Assembly (NCBI RefSeq): GCF_018687715.1
Contig: NC_056762.1
Location: forward strand, 39,636,864-39,700,863
Length of the DNA stretch: 64,000 nucleotides
Direction: 5' to 3'
From: Carya illinoinensis
Lineage: Eukaryota; Streptophyta; Magnoliopsida; Fagales; Juglandaceae
Below the pieces are notes generated by a model. That model had not been told where the DNA came from, made no database searches, and saw only the letters and a program-made list of their open reading frames with translations. The translations under genes and the position numbers were made by a program. Positions within the stretch are counted from its first letter, which is position 1. Each line of letters opens with the position of its first letter. Shown piece after piece: positions 34,220 through 47,077 of the stretch.

Positions 34220-35539
34220 AATTACGCATTGGATGAGCCACCTTTATCATTGCACTCCATTGGAAAACGATAGTTTTCTAGCCCATCAATTATTCATTAA
34301 TCGTAATATTTTATTTTTTATTTTAAATTTTATGTTAAGATATTATTTCTCGATCATTAATTAAAGATAATGAAAATTACAGCATTTACACCTTTTTCTT
34401 TTTCTTTTTTCTCAATTTGTTATTGGGTTTAATTATCTTACCTATAGATCAATTTTATTTGATTATATATGAAACGTTTAAGAATTTTATATTGCTGGTA
34501 TATCATATCTGTATATATATATATATATATGTATTGGGATGGGGAGAGTGACAATTTACTATCCATCCATGCATATATACTAATTCATATCCCTAGCTTT
34601 GACAGCACGTTTTCATGTTTAATTGGTGTGTGTGAATGTGTGTGTGTGTGTGTATGTATATATATATATGCATAGCACATATATCTTATATCAAAAATTT
34701 TATGTACAGTTATTTTTGTGTACTCTTTTACGTACTCTATTGATGTGATTAGTTGAGTATTAAAAAAAATTAATGCAGTCAATCACATCAGTGGAATGTG
34801 TAGAAAATACATAAAAAATGATTATATGTAGCATTAGTCTTTTAATATAAATTAATTGATTTGATCAATTATATTAGTTAAACGCACAAAAATACGTAAA
34901 AGTAAGTGTATATAACAAAACTCGTATTTTAATTATGCCTATTTATACCAAATCAAAATATTCAACATTAGCTAAATAACCATGGATCTCAAATATCAAA
35001 ATAAATCAACCACAATATATGTTGAGAAAATGGAATTTCTTAAATGAGTCGTACTCTTCAAATGAAAAGGAATTATGATCATCTATAATCAACTATAAAA
35101 GAGAGACATTGCAATTAGTTGAAGATCTGTGATAATGTATTTTAGACTCAAACGTCATATAGAGTTTCTGTATTGGAAATTCTATTTCATTCCCAATTTC
35201 GGGATTGCATGCGTTTACTAGCATTTTACATAGACGAACTCATATGTGTGTGTGTGTGTATGTTAATTAGCATTTTATATCATAATTTAAAATAATGCTA
35301 GAAAATCTTGATATATTAAAATAATGCTAGAAAATCTTGATATATATCAAAACACGCAAGCAAGAAATTCCTCTTTGAGAGTTGCCAACATTAATAATGC
35401 TTGTCCATGGTGATCTAAATTATTAACAAGTTAGGTGATGGAGCTCGGAAGAAGCATACAAAAATAATAGTACTAAACCCAAGCAAAAGGTGCTGGGTTA
35501 ATGAGGCAGGCCCACACCTATTTAAGTAAGGCCCACACT

Positions 35540-35570
<31 letters not shown>

Positions 35571-36165
35571 GATAATGGCTGTTAATTAATTGCATACAAT
35601 TTGTTATTTTTTATTTAATTAATTAATTACTACACGTTTTTCTCTTGCGAAATAAATGTTATTTTTCATTTTAAATTTTGTTCCTTGACTAATTATATAT
35701 ATTTGTTATATATGCGTTAGATTAGAAATGAATAATTATATAATATAATAAATCCATCCATATAGGATTAAAATCTTTATATATATATATATAGACTTTA
35801 TTCATTCACGAAAGTGAAGTTACATCTGTGACCTGATATAATTAGACGACAACTATTCACAATTGGGGAATTCCCAATACACAAATTTATTTATAACTGG
35901 TATGGTCTTAATTTCTATAACTCTCTACAGACAACTGTCTAAAAGACAACACTTTGCCCAAAACAGAGATTACATCCCTCACCCTCCATAGGAGGAGAGA
36001 ACTAATTTTACCCTATGGACAAAATGTCCAAGAGACTATTTCTTTTTTTCTTTTTTTTTAATACATAAACGAAAGCAAATAACAAAAATAAAAAAGATAG
36101 GTGTGAAAATGATGAATTACAGATCCATATTTTCGGTCTTATAAAAAAATACAAAAGCAAATAAA

Positions 36166-36430
36166 CTATGATAGTGCGTGAAAGACACGCACCATCCTAG
36201 AAGTGCAGATGACAGTCGTGTTTGAAGAAATCGAAGGCTTTAGTCCTAGAAATGCTGAGTTTGGCGGCAGTAGGAGCTTCCCTATACGGCGGCGCGTGGG
36301 TTCAATGAGCACTTTGACCCGTGTGTGTGACTCACACGCAACTTTGTTTAACAAAAATTCTTTGCCCATTTGAAGGATCAGCTGCTTGGGAATCTTGCGA
36401 TGGGGCACGTGATGGTCGCTATGCTTTCAA
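36166..36430 (-). other. Conserved element downstream of PG2 (unknown)
   Basis: Copy of the 17763 element. The minus-strand frame at 36166-36408 is 80 codons and contains NKVACESHTRVKV and RRRIGKLLLPPNSAFLG. The frame differs from copies A and C by stops at different places. Product unknown. Confidence 0.35.
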
Positions 36431-37058
36431 GAACAGTAGATTGGCTTTTCATTGAAAATGAGTGCTATAGCCACAAATGGATCATACAAAAAATAATACT
36501 ACAAAGTGACGTTTGTGATTTCATGTGATTCGTCGAATTTGTTTTATAATAAAAATAATTTTATAATTTGACAAACCATATCAAACTACATCATGAGTTC
36601 ATAGAATTACTTGTGTTATTATATCTTTGTGGCTAAAATAGTTCTCTTCATATTAAATATAGCACCTCCTTGAAACAGAAAATAGACCTCAACGTATATA
36701 TACTGTACTAGTTTAATAATCGAAAACGCCACTTGAGAATATCCTTATCTGAGAAGTGCATGAAGTACAATATGATATTAGCTAGCCAGGGTACTGGATC
36801 GTCCGGAATTGTTTAATGCCCATGCATCCAACGATCCCTGATCACTCATTACAATTTTTTCTGAATGAAAAACTCTTGTAAAAACCTTATTTGTATACTA
36901 TTACTACGTACTCGCAAGGCTGCTTGTACATGCATATATAACTTCTAGCATGGCTCCTGAGATCAAGATTATCAAACATAACGCCCCGGAAAGATTAAAA
37001 AAGAAAAACAGAGCAACATCCGGAAATGGCCATGACGATCATGAGAACATGAAGATGG

Positions 37059-39212
37059 TCAATTTGAAAGGCAAGTCACAGAAGGAACAGTAGAAGTAGC
37101 TGTCCCTTCGGCATTCTTGCAGACAGCCTGAGCATCCTTTCCTGGGACAGACAACGTTATGTCTATTTGATCCAATACAATGTTTTTGCAGCTTTCCTCC
37201 GCGCAATTGAAAATTATGGCTTCATCATCTGCTGAAGTCCCATGCACATTACGGTAAGTCACGTCACTCACTGCTACGTTCGACCCCTACATGAATGCAT
37301 GGATCATAGTACAGATCATCGATCATAGACATCCATTCGAATGGTTTCAGATAATTAAGCAACTTGCATTTGAAGAACAATATTGCAGAGCAGAAACAAG
37401 AACTGGTGTATGTACATTTTTCAGTACCTTACTGGGGCCTTGAGTACCATCGTGACTGCTGTAAAACTGGTCAATGATGATAGGGTGTCGGCTATCTTCA
37501 AGGGTGATGTCTTCGAAAGTAATCTTCCTTGCATATCCAGCTCCACCCTAGAAATATTTCAGTAGCTCGTTAAATTTTTTAAAAGAAAAAAAAAAATGGA
37601 AAAGGAAAAAAATAGTGTAACATTTAATATATTAATTAATAGCCATTTTGATCCTCACAGCCCACGTCTTGATTCTTGCACCATTTTGACACCCCTTGAA
37701 AGTACAACCTCCCACGTATACGTCTTCTACTGTATCGTATTTTCCATCTTCTCCAAGGCTTCCAACGCTGCATTAATATATATACACACACACAGAAATT
37801 AATATACATCAGATATATACACAGACATATTAATTGTAACGTACGACGTTGTATACATATATAATAAACCATTGTCGACAAACCTTATACCGTGGCCCGG
37901 ACCGCAAGTAACTTGGGTGATTTTGATATTAGACGTGCCGCCATTAATAGCAATACAGTCATCACCTACATATATATTTAAGTAGTTGGAACAAAAAAGC
38001 AAATCAAACGACAATTAGAGAATTCAGCACAACATAAAGCAGTAGTACTGAAGTATTACAGATCGATCATCTATGAGTATTTATATATATACCGGTTCCT
38101 ATTATGGATTTTTCAATAGTAATGGCGCTAGAGCGAGAGATGTCAATTCCATCAGTGTTTGGGCTTTCGCCAGGGGCAGTGATTTCGAGATCAGATATGT
38201 AGAAGTCACTGCAGCCACTAATGCTTATATGGTTTTTAGCGCTATTCAGATGCTTTATTCCAGTTAGCCTGGAGGCATGACAATCGTTGATGTGAAGAGC
38301 CTGCATCATTATATATATATATATATATATGATTAGCCAGAAACTGAGAAACATATGATCTCCTCAATTTTGAAGTATTGCAAGAGGAAATTCAACATTT
38401 TTCTAAGGGCAAGAAAAAAAAGATGAGTTTTTAATATCTGCCCAAATCCAGAAAAATGGATTTTATCAGTACTATTAGATTCATTGATCATGATATATAA
38501 TACATGACAAGCATATATAATTATTCTTACCGTTGGCCGCTCGCAATTCGACTTGCAATCTTGCCACCAAGAAGAACCCTGACCATCAATTTGTCCACCC
38601 CCATCGATCATTAGGCCATTTATTTCTGCGAATTGAATCCACTCATTCTTGCCATTCCATGCATCTCTGCTTGGTGCAACAATCGTTCCTTGAAGCTGCA
38701 AGAGTACAGACATTCATCAATATAAATGATAACAGCATTAATGATAAAACCACCAGAGTAAATGACATGACATGCAAATATTACTATATATATAGAGAAT
38801 ATTACCAGAACATGGACGCTGTTGGCTTTGCAGGGGCCTTCGAAAGCAACAGGGCTCAGCATGAATGTCATTCCGTTTGGTATTTCGAGTGTTGGGGTGC
38901 CTTCAGATGCTCCACACACGTCCTCCCATGCTTTTAGAAAACTCTATCATGTAAATTAAGAAAAAAAAAAATAGTCATAGATTATCACTCTGTTCATGGG
39001 ATTAGTTTAGAGAAATTAAAAGGAAAATAAAGAGAAATATATATTGAACGAGATTTTCCTACTTGTGAATCGTCAGTCTGGCCATTTCCAACAGCACCAT
39101 AATGAATCACATTGAAAGTATCTCCTGCAGCTGGAGAAAGAAGAACCCTAGCACAGGAACTAAGAGAAGGAATCAAAAGGATGGAAAGAAGAATGAATAT
39201 TAGACCTTGCAT
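37059..39212 (-). CDS. Polygalacturonase (GH28), copy 2
   Basis: Same 8-exon gene as copy 1: 39063-39212, 38806-38943, 38531-38695, 38093-38300, 37884-37965, 37659-37767, 37428-37547, 37059-37286; 399 aa. Signal peptide and all GH28 catalytic motifs (NTDGID, GDDC, GPGHGIS, RIK) are unchanged, and exon 4 encodes the same residues as in copy 1. Differences from copy 1 are few: T14I in the signal peptide, K-to-M and K-to-E in exon 2 ([14 protein letters not shown]), I249V after GPGHGIS, and S-to-N at the start of exon 8. Intron 1 has a deletion relative to copies 1 and 3 (near 39000). Full splice signals and open frames suggest a working gene. Confidence 0.93.
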
Positions 39213-39297
39213 CCTTAAACACAGAAATAGAGATCAGATAATTCAAAGAAGAGAGGGCTGCTGTGATGGATGCAAAGAAGGGAGGGCAGTGATGGAT

Positions 39298-39305
39298 ATT
39301 ATATA
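39298..39305 (-). promoter_or_regulatory. TATA box of PG2
   Basis: TATATAAT on the minus strand, about 86 bp upstream of the ATG, with the same CATGCATGCATGCA run just upstream as in PG1. Confidence 0.6.
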
Positions 39306-41590
39306 GAGGCAGCAGCATGCATGCATGCAGTTCTAAGTACTCGAGGGATTGTGTGTAAGCAAAACATCAAGATCATTGGGCGTATGAATTTCAAAAATTA
39401 TCCTAATTAATTCGGTAAGCATTGACAATTTGTTTTCCTAATTAGTGACATTACTGTTCATCACTTATTTTGTTGCAATGATTTCTCCGTATACCATGGT
39501 AATTAACCATGCGAAAACATGGCTAATTTTTTAGGCTGCAACATATACTATTTTTCGGTAAATGTTTAACATATTATTTGCTGTTCACACATGAAATCTT
39601 TTTCCTTTTTCCCATCTGAAAAGAGAATTGAAGGAAAATATTGAATTATTTATTATATTTTATGTAAAAATTTAAAAAAATTGTAATAATCAGATAAAAT
39701 AGTTTCTCAATCCAAACAATTCCTAAGATGACACACAGCATGTACACGCACATACATATATATATATATATATATTATTGATATTGTTGCATGAGTACTT
39801 AATTCAAATCAACGTACGTGTTTGTACAAATTAATACATGCGACAAAAATTGGTAACATTTTCCCCTTATTTTGATAAATAAATCAAATATTAAAAACTT
39901 CAAAGCGGCATGTACGTACTGAAATTTTAACTTGGTCTCATATATATATCTTTTGAAAGAAAATATGCGGATCTTATCGTGTTACACTCTATCACTGTAA
40001 ATATTATTTTTTATATATAATATATAATATATATATATATATAATGCAATTTCGAGTCTACATATATATATGTATATATATATTATATACGTTCGCAAAC
40101 TTTCAACTATTGGGAGAGAAAAATGCCGCAGATACGTAGATCATTGAATCCGTTTGAGTAAATTAGGTGGGAAGGTAGACCATATGTATTACCGAAAAGT
40201 AAATTAAGAGGGATTTGCGGAGGGGACAGTATGAATGCACCACTAGACCATATGGTTTTCAACTTTTCAGGCACTTCCAAAGACATGTATTTATAAATTA
40301 TTTTTTTATACTTCTATCCACTTTTTTAGAGAAATTTTATTTGTAGTCCTGAGTGAGAATAAAAGAGGAAAAAACATTATTTTAAAACAGATATTATTGT
40401 AATTTTAAATTTTTTTTAAACATAACTGTATGGACTTGCATGAGAAATGGAGACTGTATATAGACTAACTCTTTTTTAAAAAGTATGAAGATAAAAACAA
40501 ATAAAAACACATAGAAACATTCATCTCATCAATAAGCTAGCGGTGAAATATATAGTAATATTATATACAGTCGTGGAATAGGAAAGAGTTATGCAGTCAT
40601 TTTAAAAAAGTGAAATTCAATATTAAAATTTTTTTTTCTTGCAAGTCCCGTATTTATTTACTTTCTTTTCAAAATAATTGCACAACACTTGTACAATCAC
40701 GACAGCAGCTATGATATTACATCAAGGAATTCATGAATTTAATATAAAAAATGTGGCACAATTTCTTGGGCCAAAGAAATTGTATAAACTTTGAATTGAA
40801 TTTAATGCTTAATTTTAGGATTGATTCACGCGTGACTAATTCTTCCCCTTTTCATCGGTGAAGAAGTTCGGTGACATTTATAAAGCAAAAGCATGTAAAG
40901 AATCCACATTCGAGCAAATGAGTTACTTGCTACGAGCCCAAGCCGGTTTGATTCCTGGCCTTACAATCTTCTTCTTCCCCTTTTTTTTTCCTCATCCTGC
41001 CGAACACGTTCTGGCCCAAGCCGGTTTGATTCCCGGCCCAATAGGCTTCTTTCCCATATTTTGTTTATTTTTTCGTCCTATTTTTTAGGGGATTTTTTAC
41101 ACTTACTTTATTTTATTTTTCATCCATTCATCATTTATTTTGCATTCTTCATATCTCACTTTTTCTTTTTTTCTTTTTGGGTTTACTCTCTTTTCATGAT
41201 ATTTTGTTTTTAGCTAATCCACAGGAAAACTCAGAATTATTAATTATATCTCAAATCTTTTTACATTTCGATGTTAAGAGCCCAGATGGTTTTTTGTCAT
41301 TTGAAAAAAGAATAGGTACAAGGGAAAAACATAAATAAATAAATAAAGAACAAATCCTCAAATGTTAGGTCTTGATGATAACACGATGCATATATATGAT
41401 CGAACTTGCAACATGGAAAGCAGAGTATGCTTACACGATGCTAAGCATGGAAAATTTGTGTTCAGTATTATAGAAACGATGATCATGATGAATGTTCACA
41501 TTTCCAACTCCTAAAAAAAGAGAGTCTGGGAACAATTACCATGTACACTGCAAATATCGGAAGGAAGACCTTCGGAATTTGGTTTGGAAA
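39306..41590. other. Spacer between PG2 and GGH-B
   Basis: AT-rich, homologous to the unit A spacer. It holds a hAT-type MITE remnant (about 39635-39720), a B/C-shared segment at about 39945-40085 that is missing from A, a MITE (40555-40720) and the paired T-arm-like motif. No gene seen. Confidence 0.6.
40555..40720. mobile_element. MITE, unit B
   Basis: Terminal inverted repeats GTAATATTATA and TATGATATTAC are clearest in this copy, with GTCGTG and CACGAC just inside. Same location as in units A and C. Confidence 0.65.
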
Positions 41591-42542
41591 TTAGGTAAAG
41601 ATATAAACTTCATCGTATCCCTTCCTACAGTCATAGACATCAAAATGCAAAATTCAATCAGTAAATAGACATACAAGTAATATAATGCAATGCAACAGGC
41701 AATTCCGGCTTACCCCGCCTTCCCACAATAGGTGGGACTGTAATTGTAAATAAGATTGTCGAGCACACGTTGAGCAGGTGGTCGGTTCAATGACTTCCTT
41801 GCCTCACTGCAGAAAACAATACAAGCTCAGTTGAGAACAAACATTTGTAAAAAAGGAGAGTCCGGAAAGAATTACCATGTACACTGCAGAATGAACTAGA
41901 TGAACTTTTCACTCCCTCAAGTCCCAAGGCCCAACCTGACCAAATGGTTTGCAACATGTTGAGTCACCTGAACTGCATCCTCTGATTGCAGGATCATTAA
42001 TAAGCCCCATTCAAAAGTATTTTTCTGCACGGTGTATATAATTAGCCATTTTATGTATGGAACATATGTGTTACTCAATTTAGTCAAGCCCTAAAGCTTC
42101 TTAGTGAAATGTCAAGTATATGTTTTCTACTTACCAAGATGATGCATGAGTGATGTCCAAAAAAATCTTTCATAATGGATGATTTGAGAAAATTCGTGAA
42201 TGCAAAGCGTCAACAGGGAGCCAGTTCCATCGATCAAATTTTCATAATTATGGAGTTAAGCGATTGATCACATGTAACAAGACTATTGGAAGCACAATAT
42301 AAGACTTACCTCTAGATGCCATTGGAAGGCAGTCACAAGATAGCTGTGTGTGTGTACTGTGGAGATATAAACCTGATAATACTCCGAGGGGATATAATAA
42401 TATGCAGAGTCAAATCAGTATAATATAAAAACAGTATGGCTGTATTCACTACCTTATTATCTTCATCTGCACTAGTGGTCAAGATCTTAAAGAAGCTGGT
42501 TAGATTTTGGTTATCCTCAAACCTTTCAGGTGAAATTCCATA
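41591..42542 (-). pseudogene. GGH: Gamma-glutamyl hydrolase copy B, exons 6-10 only
   Basis: Exons: 42453-42542, 42310-42372, 41936-42024, 41714-41806, 41591-41624, with usable splice borders. Exons 1-5, which carry the start and the catalytic Cys, are missing, removed by the deletion that ends at 43433. In exon 7 the catalytic His is followed by Leu rather than Pro (QWHLE), and exon 8 has A-to-T (KNTFEWG). These changes fit relaxed selection. Not a functional enzyme. Confidence 0.88.
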
Positions 42543-42646
42543 CTGTCCCATTAAGAAAATAGATCAATTTAGACCAAAGGATCCAAAAGCATACAACTGT
42601 AACAATAGAACAAAAATTGATGAAAAACACAAAAGAACAAACAACG

Positions 42647-42694
42647 CCCCCCCCCCCCCCCCAAAAAAAAACCAAAAAAACCAAAAAAAAAAAA
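42647..42694 (+). repeat. Poly-C then poly-A tract in GGH-B intron 5
   Basis: A run of about 16 C followed by A tracts broken by CC. The homologous site in A (24362-24417) has a different C/A pattern, and C lacks it. Homopolymers like this are prone to sequencing error. Confidence 0.7.
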
Positions 42695-43432
42695 AATCCT
42701 CAATTGAAAACATAGCTCATTCACACGTATAGAGGTTTGAACCCATCTCCTCACCCTCCACACCTTATTAACAGAAGAGAACATGTCATTTGGTCCAAGG
42801 ACAATGGACCAGGCAATGGTTTCATTAGAATTTAAAGTTTGAGAAAAAACGGCTTTAGCAGATCAATATAAAATGTTTGAATGGTTCCAAGCAGAGAAGA
42901 GCAGAAATTTAAAGACAAGAGGAAGGTTATACTCCAACTAAATCATTTTTTTTTCTTTTGTAGGTTGTAGTCCCAACTAAATCATTTTTTATAGGTAGTA
43001 CTCAACTAAATCAATTTTCCTTTTTTTTTTTTTTTTTTTTGTATAGGTTGTACTCCAACTAAATCATTTTTTTTAATAGGTTGTACCCCAACTAAGTCAT
43101 TTGGGAAACAACGTCAAAAGAGCACCTTCCATCTCATATGTGTATTTCATCACTCCTACAGAATTTTATATGTAGTGCCTCAGTAAAAAATATTTGGTTT
43201 ATGGTCAAAAACCAAATCCCTTCAATAAACCCCCAAGTCCAAACACAAATTTCAAGACTGGATCAGAGGATCGCTATTACAGATTCCCAAATCATATCAG
43301 ACTTTGTCAAGCTTACATATAAAATTACTAAAAGAAATTTAAAAATTAATGAAACAAGATATAGATCAAGACACTCGTGGGGAAATTACAAGAAGCAATA
43401 GAATTCAGCATAAAGTGAAAATATTATTGAGT

Positions 43433-43437
43433 CATCT
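43433..43437. other. Deletion junction, GGH intron 5 to RHM start
   Basis: Left of CATCT the sequence follows GGH intron 5 (as at 25403 in A and 54820s in C). Right of it the sequence follows the RHM ATG and 5' flank (as at 32803 in A). CATCT is present at both parental sites, so it is junction microhomology. In unit A coordinates the deleted span is about 7.4 kb, or about 4.9 kb without A's private insertions. Confidence 0.88.
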
Positions 43438-44441
43438 CAGAACAGTGTCTACATAAAAAAATGTTGCAACAGACTAAGGTCTTTGTCACGATTTAAATAA
43501 ATATTTTTAAAAAAATGAACAAACAAGATAGATACATGGAAATAGGCCCCATAATGAATAGCAAAGCTTCCATTCTAAAAGAAAAGGAAATAAAGGGGAG
43601 GTCTCATTGCAATAGTAAGAAGACCGCCCATCTCCATTTGCTTGCTAACAAAATGAAGGAAAAGAACATTAAGCATCGTATTTTCACGTATGTTCCACCC
43701 AAAGATCACTTACCACAAATAAATTGTTTCTCATTAGTTTTTAAGAAACTAAACCACAAACATATAAGTTTCAATTTTTCTTTTGCTTCCTATCTTTCTA
43801 AGCAACTAATTAAGCAGACCCAAAACTAGAGAATGAAACATGTTAGAATATAAATCAGCACATCATTCATCAAAATCAACCAAAGGTTAGGTTACCAGAT
43901 CCAACGCATTCTGCAGAAAAACAAACAATCACATGATCCGTATATATTCACAAACTCATACTTGAGCAAAAAATCCCGTTTCTCAAAACGCATATAGATT
44001 TGATTTCTACCACCAGATTCCAATTAAACTCCGATAGGAGACACACAGAGCATATGAAGCAAATGTTCATAATTAAATAAGCGCAAATAGCATAATTAAC
44101 ATCAAAGCTCTTCACATTCATTACAGATCTCTCTCTCTCTCTCTCTCTAAATTACGCGTTGGATGAGAGCCGCCTTTCACTGCATTCCATTGGAAAACAA
44201 TAGTTTTCTGGCCCATTAATTATTCATTAATCATAATATTTTATTTTTTATTTTAAATTTTATATCAAGATATTATTTCTCGATCATTAATTAAAGATTA
44301 TGAAAATTAGAGTATTTACACCTTTTTCTTTTTATTTTTTCTCAATTTGTTATTGGGTTTAATTATCTTACCTCTAGATCAATTTTATTTGATTATATAT
44401 GAAACGCTTAAGAATTACATATTGCTGGTATATCATATCTG

Positions 44442-44474
<33 letters not shown>

Positions 44475-44573
44475 TGGGATTGGGAGAGTGACAATTTACC
44501 ATCCATCCTTGCATATATACTAATTCATATCCCTAGCTTTGACAGCACGTTTTCATGTTTAATTGGTGTATGA

Positions 44574-44607
<34 letters not shown>

Positions 44608-45225
44608 GCATAGCACATATATCCTATATCAAAAATTTTATGTTCAGTCATTTTTGTATATTTTTTTGTGCACTCTACTGATGTGATTAGTGAGTATTAA
44701 AAGAAATTAATGCAGCCAATTACATCAATGAAATGTATAGATCGAAAATACATAAAAATTACTATATATAGCATTACTCTTTTAATATAAATTAATTAAT
44801 TTGACCAATCATATTAGTGAAACGTAAAAAAAATTTGTAAAAGTGGGTGTATATAGCAAAACTCATATTTTAATTATGCCTATTTATACCAAATCAAAAT
44901 ATTCAACACTGGCTAAACAACCATGGATCTCAAATATCAAAATAAATAAACCACAAAACATATATATATATATATATATATATGTTGAGAAAATGGAATT
45001 TCTTAAATGAATAGTACTCTTGATCAAATGAAAATGAATTATGATGATCTATAATCAACTATAAAAGAGAGACATTGCAATTAGTTGAAGATCTGTGACA
45101 ATGTATTTTAGACTCAAACGTCATATAGAGTTTCTGTATTGGAAAAATTCTGTTTTCATTCCCCAATTTAGGGATTGCATGCGTTTACTAGCATTTTACA
45201 TAGACGAACTCATATGTGTGTGTAC

Positions 45226-45263
<38 letters not shown>

Positions 45264-46067
45264 TAATTAGCATTTAATGCTAGAAAATCTTGATAATAAA
45301 AACATCCTAAAAAACTTTTAGACAAGCATAAGCATTTAATTAAATTCCCTGGCTAACGTTAATAATACTTGTCATAGGTGATATAAATTATTAAGAAGTT
45401 AGGTGTATATAAAAATGACTTTTATATAAAATAATTTGTTAAAGCACCGACATGCCTACGTACGTGCTACTCTTCCTCCTCCTATCATGCATTTACGACA
45501 CTTATCACTCTCTTGCAGTTCTAAGCCCAAGCAAAAGGGGCTGGGTTTATGAGGCAGGCCCACACTTATTTAAGTAAGGCCCACACTTATATATATTATA
45601 ATGGCTGTTAATTAATTGCATACAATTTGTTATTTTTTTTTATTTAATTAATTAATACACGTTTTTCTCTTACGAAATAAATGTTATTTTTCATTTTAAA
45701 TTTTGTTCCTTGATTAATTATATATTTGTTATATATGCGTGAGATTAGGCGTGAATAATTATATAATATAATAAATCCATCCATACAGGATTAAAATCTT
45801 TTTTTTTTTATAAATAGACTTCATTCGTTTATGAAAGTGAAATTACATCTGTGTCATGATATAAATAGAAGGCTACTACTCACAATTAGGGCAACCCCAA
45901 TACATAAATTTTTTTGTAATTGATATGGTCTTAATTTTTATAACTTTTTACGTACAGATAACCGTCTAAAATATAACACTCTGCATAAAGCAGAGATTTC
46001 ATCTCTCACTCTCCTGAGGAGAAGAGAGTTTCCAAACTTCACCCTCCATAAGAGGAGAGAACTAATT
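43438..46067. other. RHM 5' flank and start of unit C, no gene
   Basis: RHM flanking DNA to about 44126, a short CT tract (44127-44148), then the unit start phrase and TA/TG-rich DNA homologous to 34.5-36.1 kb. Nothing coding recognised. Confidence 0.6.
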
Positions 46068-46571
46068 TCACTCTATGGACAAAATGTCCAAGAGATTAAT
46101 TCTTTTTTTTTTTACCAAAACAAAAACAAATAACAAAAATAAAAAAGATAGATATGAAAATAACGAATTACAATTTAAAAAATTGTAGATCCGTATTTTC
46201 GATCTTACAGGAAAAAAATACAAAAGCAAATAGATTATGGTGGTGCGTGTTTCATGAAACACCCTAGAAGTGCAGCTGACGGTCAAATCTGAAGAAATTG
46301 AGGGCCTTGGTCCTAGAAATGCTGAGTGTGGCGGCAACAGGAGTTTCCCTATACAACAGCGCATGGAACTCACTTGCACTTTGACCCGTGCGTGTGACTC
46401 ACACGCCACTTTGTTCAACAAAAATTCTTCGCCCGTTTGAAGGATCGACGGCTTGGGAATCCTATGGTGGGGCTCATGGTGGTCGCTAGACTTTGGAGAA
46501 CAACAGATTGGCTTTTCATAAAAAATAAGTGTTATAGTCACAAATGGATTATACAAAAAATAATCCCACAA
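46068..46571 (-). other. Conserved element downstream of PG3 (unknown)
   Basis: Third copy of the 17763 element, with the longest open frame of the three (167 codons) because of different stops. The shared core is NKVACESHARVKV and GKLLLPPHSAFLG. The C-terminal part of the frame (YLSFLFLLFVFVLVKKK) is just translated T-rich DNA. No family recognised. Confidence 0.3.
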
Positions 46572-47077
46572 ACAAACTTTCGTGATTTTATGTGATTCAT
46601 CGAATTTATTTTACAATAAAAATAATTTTATAATCTGATAAACCATATCAAACTATATCATTAATTTGTAGAATTACTTGTGTTATTATATCTTTGTGGC
46701 TAAAATAGTTCTCATCATATCAAATATAGCACCTCCTTGAAACAGAAAATAGACCTCAACGTATATATACTGTACTAATTTAACAATCGAAAACGCCACT
46801 TGAGAATATCCTGATCTGAGAAGTGCATGAAGTGCATGATATTAGCTAGCCAGGGTACTGGATCGTCCGGAATTGTTTAATGCCCATGCATCGAACGATC
46901 CGTCACTCATTACAATTTTTTTCTGAATGAAAAACTCTTCTAAAAACCTTATTTGTATATACTATTTCTACGTACTCGCAAGGCTGCTTGCACATGCATA
47001 TAACTTCTAGCATGGCCCCTGAGAAAAACAGAGCAACATCCGGGAATGGCCATGACGATCATGAGAACATGAGATGG

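Larger units (their letters stand above)
16576..34506. repeat. Tandem array unit A (about 17.9 kb)
   Basis: First copy of the PG-GGH module. It starts at the Helitron border with the phrase GTATTGGGATGGGGAGAGTG and holds PG1, truncated GGH-A, an RHM exon 1 fragment and RHM 5' flank. It is longer than unit B because of a solo LTR (29.05-31.24 kb), a 285-bp insertion (26.0-26.3 kb) and a 690-bp CCGGTT-rich element (33.1-33.8 kb). Its non-coding left part (16576-17760) has TA and TG tracts and is shared with B and C. Confidence 0.88.
34507..44450. repeat. Tandem array unit B (about 9.9 kb)
   Basis: Second copy, with the same start phrase at about 34530. It holds PG2, GGH-B reduced to exons 6-10, then a deletion junction at 43433-43437 leading directly into RHM 5' flank (43438-44450). 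It lacks about 290 bp found in A and C before the GGH 3' end (joined at GATTCACGCGTG / ACTAATTC, about 40833). Confidence 0.88.

Noticed and set aside
32885..43829. Plus-strand ORF starting MNKQDRYMEI, present at both 32885 and 43515
   Set aside because: It is conserved only because the RHM 5' flank was duplicated. It is antisense to the RHM leader, and the two ORFs end differently through indels.
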